Origin: Hydra vulgaris | Taxonomy: Eukaryota; Cnidaria; Hydrozoa; Anthoathecata; Hydridae | Length of the DNA: 64,000 nt | Direction of reading: 5' to 3' | Assembly: GCF_038396675.1 (NCBI RefSeq) | Contig: NC_088933.1 | Span: 15,961,001 to 16,025,000, forward strand | Shown here: positions 26,316-37,899 of the stretch, in pieces | Layout: every line of letters starts with the position of its first letter | Position numbering within the stretch: position 1 is the stretch's first letter | Position numbers and translations under genes: made by a program | The notes under the pieces: model-generated | Seen by the model: the letters and a program-made list of their open reading frames with translations, nothing else | Told to the model about the DNA's origin: nothing | Database searches by the model: none

Positions 26316-27742
26316 CTTTATGTAATTAAATGAATAAAAACAACTAAATAGCGGGACTTAAAGTTTCATGCCCGAAGGCAATCATCAGCCGTGAATACAA
26401 ACAAAAAACGTCAAAAAACCGTTTAAAAAACTTAAAATTAAATACCGTAGAACGGATTCAGACGTGATAAACAAATCTGAGTAAAAAAAAAACAAGAAGC
26501 CGTTATAGTTTACTAGTCTCCTGTGTCAAATAAAGAGAGAAAGTATTTCTTTGAATGTCGACTCTGAGATACAGTTTCGTTCTTTTTGTTTAGTAAATTT
26601 GTTCCACTATGTGATAAAATTACATTTTTTTCATAGAGACAGAGGTGGCATATTTTTGTTGTAAGATTATAGGGTCTGCAACGTTTAATTATTCTCCACG
26701 TTAAGATAGGTTTTATGTTTTGATCTTTCAAGCTCCATACTTCCTTTGAAAGTTCAGTGTCGTTTCTGTATTTAACTGAAGCAAAGGATTTTAGATGAAT
26801 AGCGTATCTTAATTTAAATGATTTGTGACTAATACCAAAATATACTTTTTTGTTACCTTCATTATTAGTTGTAGCTTGGTAAACAATATTGTTGAACAAA
26901 CACTGTTTGTTTAATGGACAAATTTATTTATTTACACAGTTACGCTGCTTGGTTTCTATTTGCTTGTTGTTGTGCAATATTTTATGATTGTGTGAGTTGA
27001 TTATTGATTTCAGGTTAGGCATGCAGCTGTAACTAATCTTGATAGAATTTCGATTGAATATTTTATGAAGCTTGTGACCTGGTGGAAAATCTAAAAAAGC
27101 CAGGAAACGATTACCTATTTTTGTTTGGACATTTACACTGTACGGAGGGTTATACCAAATTATATTTTATTTGCGATGTTTTTTTGTGCTTGGATTTGTT
27201 GTGGTTGGTAGATAAGCTTTGGGTTATGTCCTGATTTTTTAAGAGCTTCTTCATATTGTGGAGTAGAATTCATGAAAGTAGTTTTGTTTAATGACGTGGA
27301 AAATTATCTTTGTTCGATATTGCGAGGGATTGCTTTAATTATGCTCGGAGGGTGGTTAGAGTTTGTGTGGATATACCTTAGTTGGTTGTCAGGTTTGCAA
27401 TAAGGTCGCAATGAGTTGTTATCTAGATTTAACGTAACATCAAGATAGTTTACAATTTTTATATTAGGTTGGATGGTGATGAGTAGATCGTTACTTTTAA
27501 AGATACTTGTTACATGTTTTTTAATTTTGTCCATTTGCTGACCGTTTTTATTTTTAAATACGGCAAATCCGTCATCACGATATAATCCGAAATCTTCCTT
27601 ATTAAAATGCTGTGAAATTTAAAATAGCAAAAAAATTCCCACTAGCTCGCACACTTCAGCACCATCAAATGCCCCCATTGTGACATCGAACAATCCTCCT
27701 TTTTTTCCTCATGTTTTTATTCATTTAATTACATAAAGTATA
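26312..27742 (-). mobile_element. Penelope-like retroelement remnant with 30-bp inverted flanks
   Basis: The remnant is bounded by tactttatgtaattaaatg (26314-26333) and its complement (27721-27740). The full inverted match is about 30 bp (26312-26341 and 27713-27742). It contains the 3' half of the coding region (see next entry). A hairpin-like gcatgaaac-type 3' UTR (cccgaaggcaatcatcagcc at 26370-26389) is typical of the group. TA arrays lie just outside on both sides. Confidence 0.55.
26519..27650 (-). pseudogene. Penelope-like reverse transcriptase C-terminus plus endonuclease
   Basis: Minus-strand order: EDFGLYRDDGFAVFKNKNG (reverse transcriptase YxDD box, 27550-27600), IQPNIKIVNYLDVTLNLD, YCKPDNQLRYIHTNSNHPPS, KIGNRFLAFLDFPPGHKLHK, SYSCMPNLKSIINSHNHKIL, a Cys pair (RNCVNK-ICPLNKQCL), then NIVYQATTNNEGNKKVYFGI, ELSKEVWSLKDQNIKPILTW and ICHLCLYEK. 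The end is the GIY-YIG-like nuclease. Few stops (near 27300, 27164 and 26920) and about two frame changes interrupt it, so it is a fairly recent insertion. The 5' half is absent. Confidence 0.72.
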
Positions 27743-27823
27743 AATTGCTCTATTATTTGATAATATTGAGCACTGTCATACGAACGAGAGTTTTTGTATT
27801 TTACACCGCAAAATTAACCTTAC

Positions 27824-27955
<132 letters not shown>

Positions 27956-28239
27956 CAGAACATTTGCAACCAACATCGAACAATGCTAAAAAGTGTTCCT
28001 AATTTTACATGTCTTAAAAACGAAACGAACTATTCTACCAAAGCAAACAGTTCAGAAGTCTGGAGTCATAGCATGCCATGACATGAGCAATCAGCTGACA
28101 GGTGACAGCACACAGGCAGAATTTCGTTGACAAGTGCCATTTTGCAGCGGACAAAACAAGTGCAACTTTTTTGGTTTGTTTCATTTTCTTAAGTCTGGTC
28201 CGTGTCAATGTCACGGAAGTTTTTTAATAATTAAAGGAA

Positions 28240-28415
28240 GTATCCAGAAGTTTCCAGAAGCATGCAAAAACTTCCAGAAATTTCCAGAAGAAGCATCTGG
28301 AAGCATCCAGTAGCATTCAGAAATATCTAGAAACATTTAGAAGCATCCAGACACATCCAGAAGCTTCCAGAAGCATCGAAAAGAAGCATCTAGAATCTTC
28401 CAGAACATGTTCACA
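28240..28415 (+). promoter_or_regulatory. Array of heat-shock-element-like pentamers
   Basis: Alternating nGAAn/nTTCn pentamers occur in perfect register: GAAgtTTCcaGAA (28248-28260), TTCcaGAAatTTCcaGAA (28272-28289), GAAgcTTCcaGAA (28361-28373) and GAAtcTTCcaGAA (28393-28405). Related ccagaagcatc units sit between. Three or more alternating pentamers is the binding consensus for trimeric heat shock factor. They lie 30-190 bp upstream of a TATA box. Function is inferred. Confidence 0.55.
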
Positions 28416-28429
28416 CAGGTTCATTTTAC

Positions 28430-28437
28430 TATATAAG
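28430..28437 (+). promoter_or_regulatory. TATA box of Tc1-like transposon 1
   Basis: TATATAAG, followed about 25-30 bp downstream by ttcagtcagtata (28460-28472), a plausible initiator. It precedes the transposase ATG by about 270 bp. Confidence 0.5.
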
Positions 28438-28702
28438 AGACATGTAAATCGACATGTAATTCAGTCAGTATATGGAAGTCAATCAGTCAGTATTATCAAG
28501 ACAGTTTATCGAAGTGAGTTTTATCAAAGTGTTTTATCGAAGAACATCAATACAAGAAGTGAAATACAACAAGTGTTTCCTTACATCAATACAGTCCACA
28601 TCCAACCAAGACGTTGTGTTCCACAGAGCATTATTGTATCATCACAAGGTAAATGTAAACGGTAAGCCTTGAGAAGCGTGATTATTTATTTTTATTATTT
28701 TT

Positions 28703-29469
28703 ATGACTTCAAGTGCAAAAATGGCTCCCGACAGTCTTGGATCGGAACTAAGAAAGAAAATTATTGGCGATTACGTAAGTGGAATGTCACAAAAAAGTAT
28801 TTGTGATAAATATCGCGTAAAAAATGGACCGTATCAAGACTATGTTCCAAATATCGTTCTACAGGGAAGTTGGCAGCAGATAACAAAGGTGGAAGACCGC
28901 GTTCCACCACTTTTAGAGAAGATTCTATGATCGTCAGATCCGTCAAGAAGGATCCCTGGATATTACCAGTCGAGATACAAAAGCAATTAGTTACTGCCAT
29001 AAGACCGTGAAGCATGGTGGAGGCAATGTAATGGTCTGGGGGTGTTTTTCTGCTAACGGTCTAGGTCCAATTCATCGAAACGATGGAAACGAATGGACCG
29101 TTTCATGAATAAAAATATCCTGAAAGATCTTATGTTATCTCATGAATGGAATATGCCAATAAAATGGGTTTTTCAGCAAGACAACGGAAACACACTGCAA
29201 AATTAGTCAAGTAGTGGTTTCAATACAATCACCTATCGGTGACGGATTGGCCGCCTCAATCTCCGGATCTCAACCCTATCGAGAACCTGTGGGAGATCGT
29301 CAACTGCAAAATTAATCGTGAAGGTGTTCGTAATAAGGATCAACTGTTTGAACAAATCGAAAAGGTCTGGGCAGCGATTCCACAAAGTTTCATTGATCAC
29401 CTGATCGAATCTATGCCTCGAAGATGCAAGGCTGTGATCAACAACACTGGATTCGCCACGAAATATTGA
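28703..29469 (+). pseudogene. Tc1-like transposase 1, internal deletion
   Basis: The N-terminal helix-turn-helix reads LGSELRKKIIGDYVSGMSQK and SICDKYRVKN. After frame changes come [24 protein letters not shown] text (29015-29080), IKWVFQQDNGN (second catalytic Asp block) and [15 protein letters not shown] with the catalytic Glu. The end is SMPRRCKAVINNTGFATKY before TGA (29467). The WSDESKF block carrying the first catalytic Asp is missing between about 28985 and 29010. Three frameshifts are also present, so the element depended on a helper. Confidence 0.8.
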
Positions 29470-29721
29470 TAGCGAAATACAGCTTGGTCAACATTTTGTC
29501 GAGTTGCACTTGTTTTGTCCGGAAGGAAATCAACTTTTTTTAATACTTTTGATTAATTTATTAATTTTCGTGTGCAAATAATGAACTTTGTGATGAATAA
29601 AACTTGAAGAACTTTGTCTCTAAACAGTTACATAGTTATTTCTCAAAATTGAAAAAATGCAGCACTTTTATATAAAGAAACTAAATTAGCATTATTTGGT
29701 TGCACTCGTTTTGTCTGATAC

Positions 29722-30015
<294 letters not shown>

Positions 30016-30059
30016 AGTGTATATATATATGAATAAGGAAAATATCTTTATATTATCAT

Positions 30060-30830
30060 GTATAATATTGTATACTTGAAAGAGTGCTCAACGGAAGGTG
30101 AGTGGAAAACCAGATACAACAACCACAAATCATCATTCAACAATATTAAATACAAAAATTCTACCGCCCTATCAAACTATGTCTGGGATTTAAAAACAAT
30201 TTTAATGAAACCCCTATGCTAACATGGTCTATTCTCAAATCACTACCCCCCTACTCAAATATTTCCAAAAGATGCCCACTATGTCTGTATGAGAAATTTA
30301 CTATTATATCATATCTAAAACCTGAAGAACTGTTAAGTAAGAGAACCGAAATTATATCAAAGTGCCGCCACAAAAATAAGTTCCTATTAAAAAATTACAA
30401 AGCTCGCTACAAACCTGACTAATAACTATAAATAAAAATAACTATACTAATCTGCTCCATATATCTCTAGGCTAACTAATAAATTACTCACATACACAGC
30501 TTTTGTAATATATTTCATAATATTATGTATATTTTTATATCAATTTTAATTCTTATTTTTATTTTATTATTTTTTAATACACAAATAATACACATTAACA
30601 CATAAAGAATATTTTAAACAACATTAAACATATAACTATTTTACAGTTATTAGCCAACTAAAAACAAATTAATAATATTATTAACCTAACTACTAATCAA
30701 TTTCCGTCCCGTAACGATCTAAAATACAAATATAAACCGTAACGTCCACTAAACAAATCGTAGCAAAATTAAACTTTTACTACTTGCCTGATGATTGTGA
30801 TAACACATGAAACTCAGAGTTGCAATATTA
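30060..30830 (+). pseudogene. Penelope-like endonuclease C-terminus and 3' UTR
   Basis: The frame reads RYNNHKSSFNNIKYKNSTAL, SNYVWDLK, then after a shift MLTWSILKSLPPYS, CPLCLYEKFTIISY and KRTEIISKCRHKNKFLL, with stop TAA at 30420. It matches the same domain as 26519-26900 but is a different copy. About 400 bp of AT-rich 3' UTR follows, with the motif gcctgatgattgtgataac (30786-30804), which resembles the 3' ends of this group. Confidence 0.68.
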
Positions 30831-30894
30831 AATTATATTATAAACATTAGCATTTAGCTAATTCCTGGTACTGCGGGTAACAGTAACATATTTA

Positions 30895-31064
<170 letters not shown>

Positions 31065-31107
31065 ATTTGTTAAAGAAACTGGTCAAAATTTAGTTTGGAT
31101 CTGAATT

Positions 31108-31191
31108 TGTGCCCTATTTCTAAAAACCAATATAGATTTGTAGCTCGAGAAAAGGCTACAAGTTTATATTGGTTTCTAGAAATAGGGCACA
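31108..31191. repeat. Hairpin with 37-bp arms
   Basis: Arms 31108-31144 and 31155-31191 (tgtgccctatttctaaaaac and complement) are near-perfect around a 10-base loop. Confidence 0.8.
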
Positions 31192-31269
31192 TCTAGGGGT
31201 CCAGAGCGGGTGCAGATTCACCATTATTTTAATAAAGGAAAATTGGAATGAGTGGCGTAACAATCGTTT

Positions 31270-32400
31270 AGATAATTCCATTTTGAACTAAAAAAGTTTC
31301 GCTAAACTGCTGAAATAAGCATGTTAATCATTCTGTGTTGGCCAACGGTTTCCGCAAGTGTAGACTCTATCTCTGGGATTCAACCGTATTTAGGGTTGCA
31401 GGACATAAAAATGACATAGCGATGCAGAATGGTCGCTTACAATTGAAATAGGTTAAGCAGGGGTTCCATTTCTTGAATGAGAGTATGGGGAAACACAAAA
31501 TGGAGTTATTTGAGCAGTTTACAGTTGACTAGGAAGGAGATCCTTCTGACATATCACTTTTCCTGTTGTGGAAGAAAACTTTAAAGAGTCAGAACTTAAA
31601 AGGCTTAATACTAAATCTTAATAAACGGCTTTGAATAACGACACCATTTTTGATGAGGGTAAGGATGCAATTGTCTTTAAATCAATGATTATACCAAAGC
31701 ATACTTTTTCAAAAGATACTTCCATGACTAAAGGCTAAAGAATTATGACCATTGCAGCACCATTAAATATATTGTCTCCCATTGTTGAAGGCAATGAAGA
31801 TACTGCCATCACATTACCATCGTATGTACTGTGTCCTATAGTTAAAGGCAATGAAGATACCTCCATTGGGGGAAAGTTAAGTTTACTGTCTTCCATTAAT
31901 GAAGGTAATGAAGAGACCTCAATTGCAGGACAGTCATATATATCAATTCCGTTTAAAAAATATTCCTTCTGACTCTCTGTTAGCAAAAAAAAGATAAAAG
32001 AAAGAATACCCGTTATGGTATCTGGGAAACTTGGCCCATTGTATTGGAAAGACTGAAACAAGAAACAGCAACAGGTAGGGAAAGAAATAAAAATAGAAAA
32101 TGAAAGAGAATGAAAGAAAACAAGGAAAAGAAAAGTAAGCTAAAAATCAAGAAACAGAAACGATATGAAAGATTCTGATTCAGACTATATTCATTCTTAA
32201 GCTTAGCGATGGTGAAGATTTTGAATGGTGTAAAGCTTCTTCAGATGACAAAACAATTGCTATGGAAAAGGATGACTTTGTAACTGTAGAGTATGAAGGG
32301 AGTCATTTTTCAAGGAAAATAGTACAAGTTGAGTGATGACAATTATCCAACTTGAGATGGTCACAATGGTTAAAAGTTACATTTCTTCTTACTAACGGCT
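31270..32400 (+). pseudogene. Decayed transposase C-terminus, perhaps pogo/Tigger-like
   Basis: Plus-strand frames give NHSVLANGFRKCRLYLWDS, which resembles the GF-xxCGIxP block after the DDE domain in pogo-type transposases. Three similar acidic repeats follow (SPIVEGNEDTAIT, CPIVKGNEDTSIG, SSINEGNEETSIA at 31780-31925), then a lysine-rich stretch and a tail LSDGEDFEWCKASSDDK and VEYEGSHF-KIVQVE. I associate that tail with C-termini of cnidarian transposon ORFs. Multiple stops. Assignment from memory and tentative. Confidence 0.4.
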
Positions 32401-32466
32401 AAATTAGGAAGATAAGCTTTTGTATATAATGGAACAAATGCATAAAGAAATAAGTCGTGTTAGTTT

Positions 32467-33420
32467 GTGTTCTTGATGTGGATCATACCTTATACTAGAA
32501 TTAGACGCTTATTCTTCATTTTGTTTGAAATAAAATATTGTATAACTAAAAAGATTCGATTCCTTCCGCTTATAATAAAACATAAACTGCCAATTAACAT
32601 GCCTCAACTTGTTATTGACAATACACAAATTAAAAAAGTAACAGTAACCAATTTTCTAGGTGTTTGTATAGATGAAAATCTTACATGGAAAAAACATACT
32701 TTAGTACAATTATATCACTCATTTATTCATTGTCATATACACTATGCAAACATTGCATGGGGTAGTACAAATAAAAGTAAACCTAAACGTCTTTATTGTC
32801 AGCAGAAGCATGTAGCACTTCTTATACATTTTAAAGACCATTATAGTTATCTGAAGCCTCTTTTATTTTAAATGTAAGTTTTTAATATATATGAGCCTAA
32901 TAATTTTAATATTGTTTGTTTTATGTTGAAATGTAAATCCAATTCATCACCGATTTTCCTTCCATAATTTGCATTCATTAAATGTTAAAAGTAGATACAT
33001 TTTACGCAAAAATAATTTTATTAAGCAGCCTATTTTTCAAACAAACTTTCTTAAATTTTGTATTGATTATCGCGGACCGTTTTTATGGAATAAAATAGTT
33101 TTAAAAAATTTAATTGAGGATTTTATTTACTAAATTTGATGAACTATGAGTTAAATTGCAAAGAAACTACTTTTTTAAATGATTGTTTAGAACGAAAGCT
33201 TAAAAAACTCATTTTCACAACTGAAGATTTAATTATATACTTCTGATATTTTTTAGTGATCTTCCATTTTACCCTCTATTTAAACATGAGTTTAAAAAAA
33301 TTATATCATTAACAACTGTAATCTACATACATGGTCGATATAACACATCTTGTATTTATAAAGGAATATTTTATTTTACTTATTTTTTTATTTATAATTT
33401 TTAGTTTTTCGTTTATCTTC
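32467..33420 (+). pseudogene. LINE reverse transcriptase C-terminal remnant
   Basis: The frame reads LVIDNTQIKKVTVTNFLGVC, IDENLTWKKH, then LYHSFIHCHIHYANIAWGST and QQKHVALLIHFKD. The FLGV-IDENLTWKKH block and the YA-IAWGST block are characteristic of the region after the polymerase active site in CR1/jockey-like LINEs. The part between TWKKH and LYHSF, usually about 60 residues, is missing. A decayed tail continues to about 33420. Confidence 0.72.
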
Positions 33421-33746
33421 AAGTATATATACTCAAGTCTATATAAGAGAAAGTTTCTCACTTCGTTAACTTATTTGTCTTGTAAATAACATAAATTTTT
33501 GTATAAAATTTAGTATTTGTGTTGCATCACTTTAAAAACATTAAATATGTCCTAGCATATCATTGAACTTATGGTCAACTACTAAAGCAAAGAACTTTTC
33601 TCAACGTTTTATTAAAATAATAGTATGACAAAAGTGCAACATTTATTTTAAAACAGCGTGGTGCTAAAAAAATTAAATACAGATTCCTTTTCTTTTTGAG
33701 AATTAGCATAAATATCGATTCAACTTAGTACAAAATGTTTATTATA

Positions 33747-34040
33747 CCTGTTTAAATCATAGCACAGTAGTAGCTCCTGTTTAAATCATAGCACAGTAGT
33801 ACATCCTGTTTAAATCATAGCACAGTAGTAGCTCCTGTTTAAATCATAGCACAGTAGTACATCCTGTTTAAATCATAGCACAGTAGTACCTCCTGTTTAA
33901 ATCATACCACAGTAGTACCTCCTGTTTAAATCATAGCACAGTAGTACATCCTGTTTAAATCATAGCACAGTAGTACATCCTGTTTAAATCATAGCACAGT
34001 AGTACGTCCTATTTAAATTCATAGCACAGTAGTACGTCCG
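33747..34040. repeat. Minisatellite, 29-bp unit, about ten copies
   Basis: Tandem units start cctgtttaaatcatagcaca, with the last bases alternating among agct, acat, acct and acgt. The final two copies are diverged. Confidence 0.94.
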
Positions 34041-34912
34041 ATTAAATTGTGTTAAAAAATTTTAAACTAGTATCAACTAATTATTTTGTTTCTTAACTAA
34101 AAATCATACGCGGAAATGAAAGGTGAAAATTTTACAATATTGTTGGGTTGATAATGCTCAACCCAAATGTTTGTGAAACTTTTTTTCACGCTTAATTAAA
34201 AAAACTAAATTAATTTGAAGTTATTATTTTTCTATTATTCTAAAACAATTGATATATTGATGTTATTGAAATGTAGGTCGGCATAGCAGCGAAGATAAGG
34301 AAACATCGAGTTGAATTACTTAGTAAGCAGCGTATATGTTGTCTTTCCTAAAAACAAAAACAAAAACATCACTGTCCATCCGAAAAAAAAACAAATCCTT
34401 TTTAATATCAAACAAAACTTTTTCTTATTAATTCTATAACAAAAACTGCTAATATATTTTCTGATGTAAGTAATAGTTATTTTTTTTAAATAGTATTCCC
34501 CTAACATGAATTTGATGGTCAACAAAATTATTTACAACCTCTAATGACTGATTATATTTTGAAACTTGCCAAGTATGAACATAAAAAAAGTTTAAATTTA
34601 TTTTGAATATATTTTAAAACTTGTAGCCAGTATGAATATAAAAAAGTTTAAAGTTATTTAGAATATACAAAATAAAAACCAGCGGATTTTTGTTAAAATT
34701 CGGATTACGAAATTTACTGAAAGGCGAATTTGACTTCGGCATCGACTTCGGTCCCGATTTTGAAATAGAAATTCTGTTTTCAGTTAAATTCAGTAACAAT
34801 CATAAAACTTTATTAAACTTTCAGTTAAATTTGAAAGTTATTAATTTTTTTCAATTATAAAAGAAAAATAATTATAAAATATAATACATGTTTCATGTAT
34901 ATCAACCTATTT
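34041..34912. other. No gene recognised
   Basis: AT-rich. A diverged direct repeat (gtatgaa-ataaaaaa-gttta-a) occurs at 34573-34594 and 34630-34651. Confidence 0.35.
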
Positions 34913-35270
34913 CTCCAGTCAGCGGCCTTGTTCGTCAAAGTATGTGTTAAAGAATTGAAAGAGATTAAAGAAAGTTGAAATTCGAATTAAAGAGTTATTA
35001 ATATTGTTGAGCCTTACAGAGTCAATAATATCAACAACGCATAACAAGTTAGTTAAAATTCGATATAAAAGTCCGCTTTCGATATAAAAATCTCTTTCGA
35101 TTAAATGTGTTTTTAAAATCCGAATTCGGCTTTTAGTTAGATTCGATTTAAAAGTCTAAATTCGCTTTCAGTTTTTCCATTTCAATTCGGGGTACACATA
35201 TAGCCTAAATTCTAAATCTAGTTAAATTCGGCGTACGCATAGGGTGTAAATTCGAGTCTTGATCAACTTC
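34690..35270. repeat. Region of scattered AAATTCG motifs
   Basis: Both strands carry many copies of aaattcgg, aatccgaattcgg and attcgatat. This may be a degenerate tandem repeat; no coding sequence is seen. Confidence 0.4.
34913..34975 (+). mobile_element. SINE tail fragment
   Basis: The text tcagcggccttgttcgtcaa (34919-34938) and following matches the body of the SINE at 52213-52435 (gcagcagccttgttcatcaa), with several changes. Confidence 0.5.
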
Positions 35271-35433
35271 AACTTCCGGTCCTTAATACAAAAGCTTCTT
35301 TAACACTAAAAAATCTTTGTTCCGCTTTCCATGTAAAATTATTACAATCTAATAAGGTCTATGACATATTTTTATAAACTTGTGTTCCAAATTTTATTTA
35401 TATTCAAAAATATGAGATCAAAGATTTTTACCG

Positions 35434-35513
35434 CCTTAAATCATACCTCTCCCTCCCACAGTGTGAAATTCTTTCACCTTAAATCATACCTCTCCCTCCC
35501 ACAGCGTGAAATT
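35434..35513. repeat. 40-bp tandem duplication
   Basis: Two copies of a unit containing taaatcatacctctccctcc and cacag-gtgaaatt, one base apart in the shared part. Confidence 0.88.
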
Positions 35514-35830
35514 CATCAAACTATTTTGTTTTTATAGCTGTTTGAAGTTAAATAAAAAAGTGACGCAAAATTTTTATCTTAAAATTGTACCAATACTGTT
35601 TTTTTAACAATAACTTTGAAATGCTATAAAAATGCATCAAAAACTGCTCCATGAATTTAAAAAATGTTATATTTGTTCGTACATGTTGATATTCGAGGTT
35701 GCGTAATTATGAAAATTAACTTTCACGGACGATTCAGGAATACCTATTGATAACATGTAACAAAATGTTATTGATAAAAAAAGGAGAATTAAAAGAAATT
35801 TTACTAACCTTGAACATCAAATAAAGCTCA

Positions 35831-36049
35831 TTGGAAAAATCGAAGCTTATTTTAAAAACAATCAAAGTGAGATATAATCTAACTTTAGAAGATGAAAAAG
35901 ATAACATCAAGAAAATTTCAAAACAAATTGAAAGACAGGTAAAAAAATATTCAATGTTAAAACAAAATAAACTTATGGCCGAATTGAAAACTTGGAGAAA
36001 CGAAGTTGGGATAAAACTGCCTGGAAATCTACCTGCAGCAGCATCATAA
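35831..36049 (+). CDS. Short lysine-rich frame of unknown origin
   Basis: An open frame of 72 codons (KLILKTIKVRYNLTLEDEKD, KKISKQIERQVKKYSMLKQN, ending GIKLPGNLPAAAS). It is charged, helical and possibly coiled-coil. It is the C-terminal end of something larger or a chance frame next to the Tc1 element at 36068. No family was recognised, and the interruption upstream by stops argues against a live gene. Confidence 0.25.
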   Translation: MEKSKLILKTIKVRYNLTLEDEKDNIKKISKQIERQVKKYSMLKQNKLMAELKTWRNEVGIKLPGNLPAAAS

Positions 36050-36067
36050 TCATCCAGGGTTGATATA

Positions 36068-37780
36068 CAGTACCGGACAAAACATGGTGGACTAACTCAA
36101 ATTTAGAACAAAAGTTTATCAAAAACTAAAAAAAAATAGTAAAACAATTGTGCATATTAATTTTTAAATAGTTTATGTTCTTAAAAAAATTTAAAACGTC
36201 TTAATCATACTAAGAATCACAAAAAAAATTTATAACACATTTTTTTTAACTAACTACATTTTTCTTTGGACAAAACAAGGTGGACAAATCAAAACGATGC
36301 TTATTTTATAAAATTTCATTGTCTTTATTCAATTTACCGTACTCTTGTTTTCACTTTTATTATTACAGTACTCTAAAATAACAAAAAATTTTTTGGAACG
36401 TCTAACCAATTATTTTTTCAATGAAACTAGAAATAGATTTAACTCGTGATATATCGCATAAAAAATTGAAATTTAAAACGGCTTAAGACAAATTAGGAAG
36501 TATTTTACGTGAAAATATTATAAAAGATTTTAAAAGTGGAAAACGTCAAGCTGCAACTTGTAGAAATATAACATAGCTAAATCGACTGTAAGCAAAATTG
36601 TCAAATCATTTGGATCTCGTGACTGCTATAAAACAAACTATCGGGGCGGACGTCCAAGAAAAACATCACAATTGTTGAAGAGCTTAAAAACATTTTTTTC
36701 ATTCACAAAATTAATCGAAAAACTTGAACTACAAATCTTCAATCGCACTGTGCAACAAAGAGCTAACGAAGCAAAATTGATTTCTCGAATGACTGCCAAG
36801 AAATCACTAACTTCTTTTAAAAATAGAAAGCTAAGACTTTTGCTAAAGCAAACTAAAATTGGACTGTAGACCAGTAGAAAAAAATGCTTTTTAGTGATGA
36901 ATCAAAACATAACCTTTTTGGAAGCGATGGCAAGAAGCGAGTCTGGAGACCAAAGAACATAAGATACAATACTAAGATATAATGGAAGATGTTATGTTAC
37001 CACATGCTGAATGGGAGACGCCCCTAAAATGGGTTTTTCAACTGGACAATGACCCCAAACATACTTTAAAAATTGTAAAACAACGGTTCAAGGACAAGAT
37101 ATAATGGAAAATATAATATATAACAAAGATATAATGGAAGATGTTACGTTACCACATGCTGAATGGGAGACGCCCCTAAAATGGATTTTTCAACCGGACA
37201 ATGACCCCAAACATACTTTAAAAATTGTAAAACAACGGTTCAAGGACAAGAATATCACTGTAATAGAGTGACCTGCACAAAGCCCTGACTTGAATCACAT
37301 AGAAATTTCTGGAAAATACTTGACAATAAGATTGACTCTGCTAATGTGAAGACCAGTGAGGAGTTATTTGAACAAATCGAAAAGGCCTGGCGAGAGATTG
37401 ATATGAGAATTGTTGACTCATTAATTGAGTCTATGCCTCAAAGAATGAAAACAGTAGTTGAAAGTAAAGGAGGTCCTACCAAATATTAAGTTAATTTTTG
37501 AAGTTTTTCGAAAAAAAAAAGTTATTTTTTAAAAATTTTTGAATTTTCCGTCGATTTTTTGAATGTCCACCTTGTTTTGTGCAAAGAAAAATGTAGTTTG
37601 TTAAGGAAAATGTGTTATAAAACTTTTTTGGTGATTTTTAGTTTGATTCAAAAATCTTAAATTTTGTTAACAACATAATAAATTACTTAAAAATGTTAAA
37701 TTGTTTTACTACGTTTTTTCAGTTTATGATCAATTTTTGTTTTAAATTTGAGTTTATCCACCATGTTTTGCCTGATACTG
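36068..37780 (+). mobile_element. Tc1-like transposon 2, IR/DR type
   Basis: Starts CAGTACCGGACAAAACATGG at 36068, after TA. Ends with the complement (ccatgttttgcctgatactg) at 37780, followed by TA. Inner repeats ggacaaaacaaggtgga (36268-36284) and its complement (37566-37582) lie 193 and 191 bp from the outer ones. The transposase is dead and part of the element is tandemly duplicated. Confidence 0.9.
36420..37489 (+). pseudogene. Tc1-like transposase 2, broken
   Basis: Frames in order: KLGSILRENIIKDFKSGKRQ (helix-turn-helix), DCYKTNYRGGRPRKTS, RANEAKLISRMTAKKSLTSF, then a remnant of the first Asp block (FSDESKHNLFGSDG-like, 36890-36925). WVFQLDNDPKHTLKIVKQRF carries the second Asp. SPDLNHIEI carries the Glu. 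The end is SMPQRMKTVVESKGGPTKY with TAA at 37487-37489. Several shifts and stops are present, and about 125 bp (36974-37099) is repeated at 37125-37250, so the QxDNDPKH block occurs twice. Confidence 0.78.
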
Positions 37781-37899
37781 TAGAAAAAGAGGGAGTTCTA
37801 CAACCAAAAAAAGACGGAAATCAAAAAGACAAGGGTAAAAATTTAGCTGTTGACATTTATTTGAACTTTCTTAAGCATCACGTTATTTAATATGTCTGG

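Noticed and set aside
37693..37890. 65-codon plus-strand frame crossing the right end of Tc1 element 2
   Set aside because: It runs from the Tc1 terminus into flanking DNA and has no conserved content.
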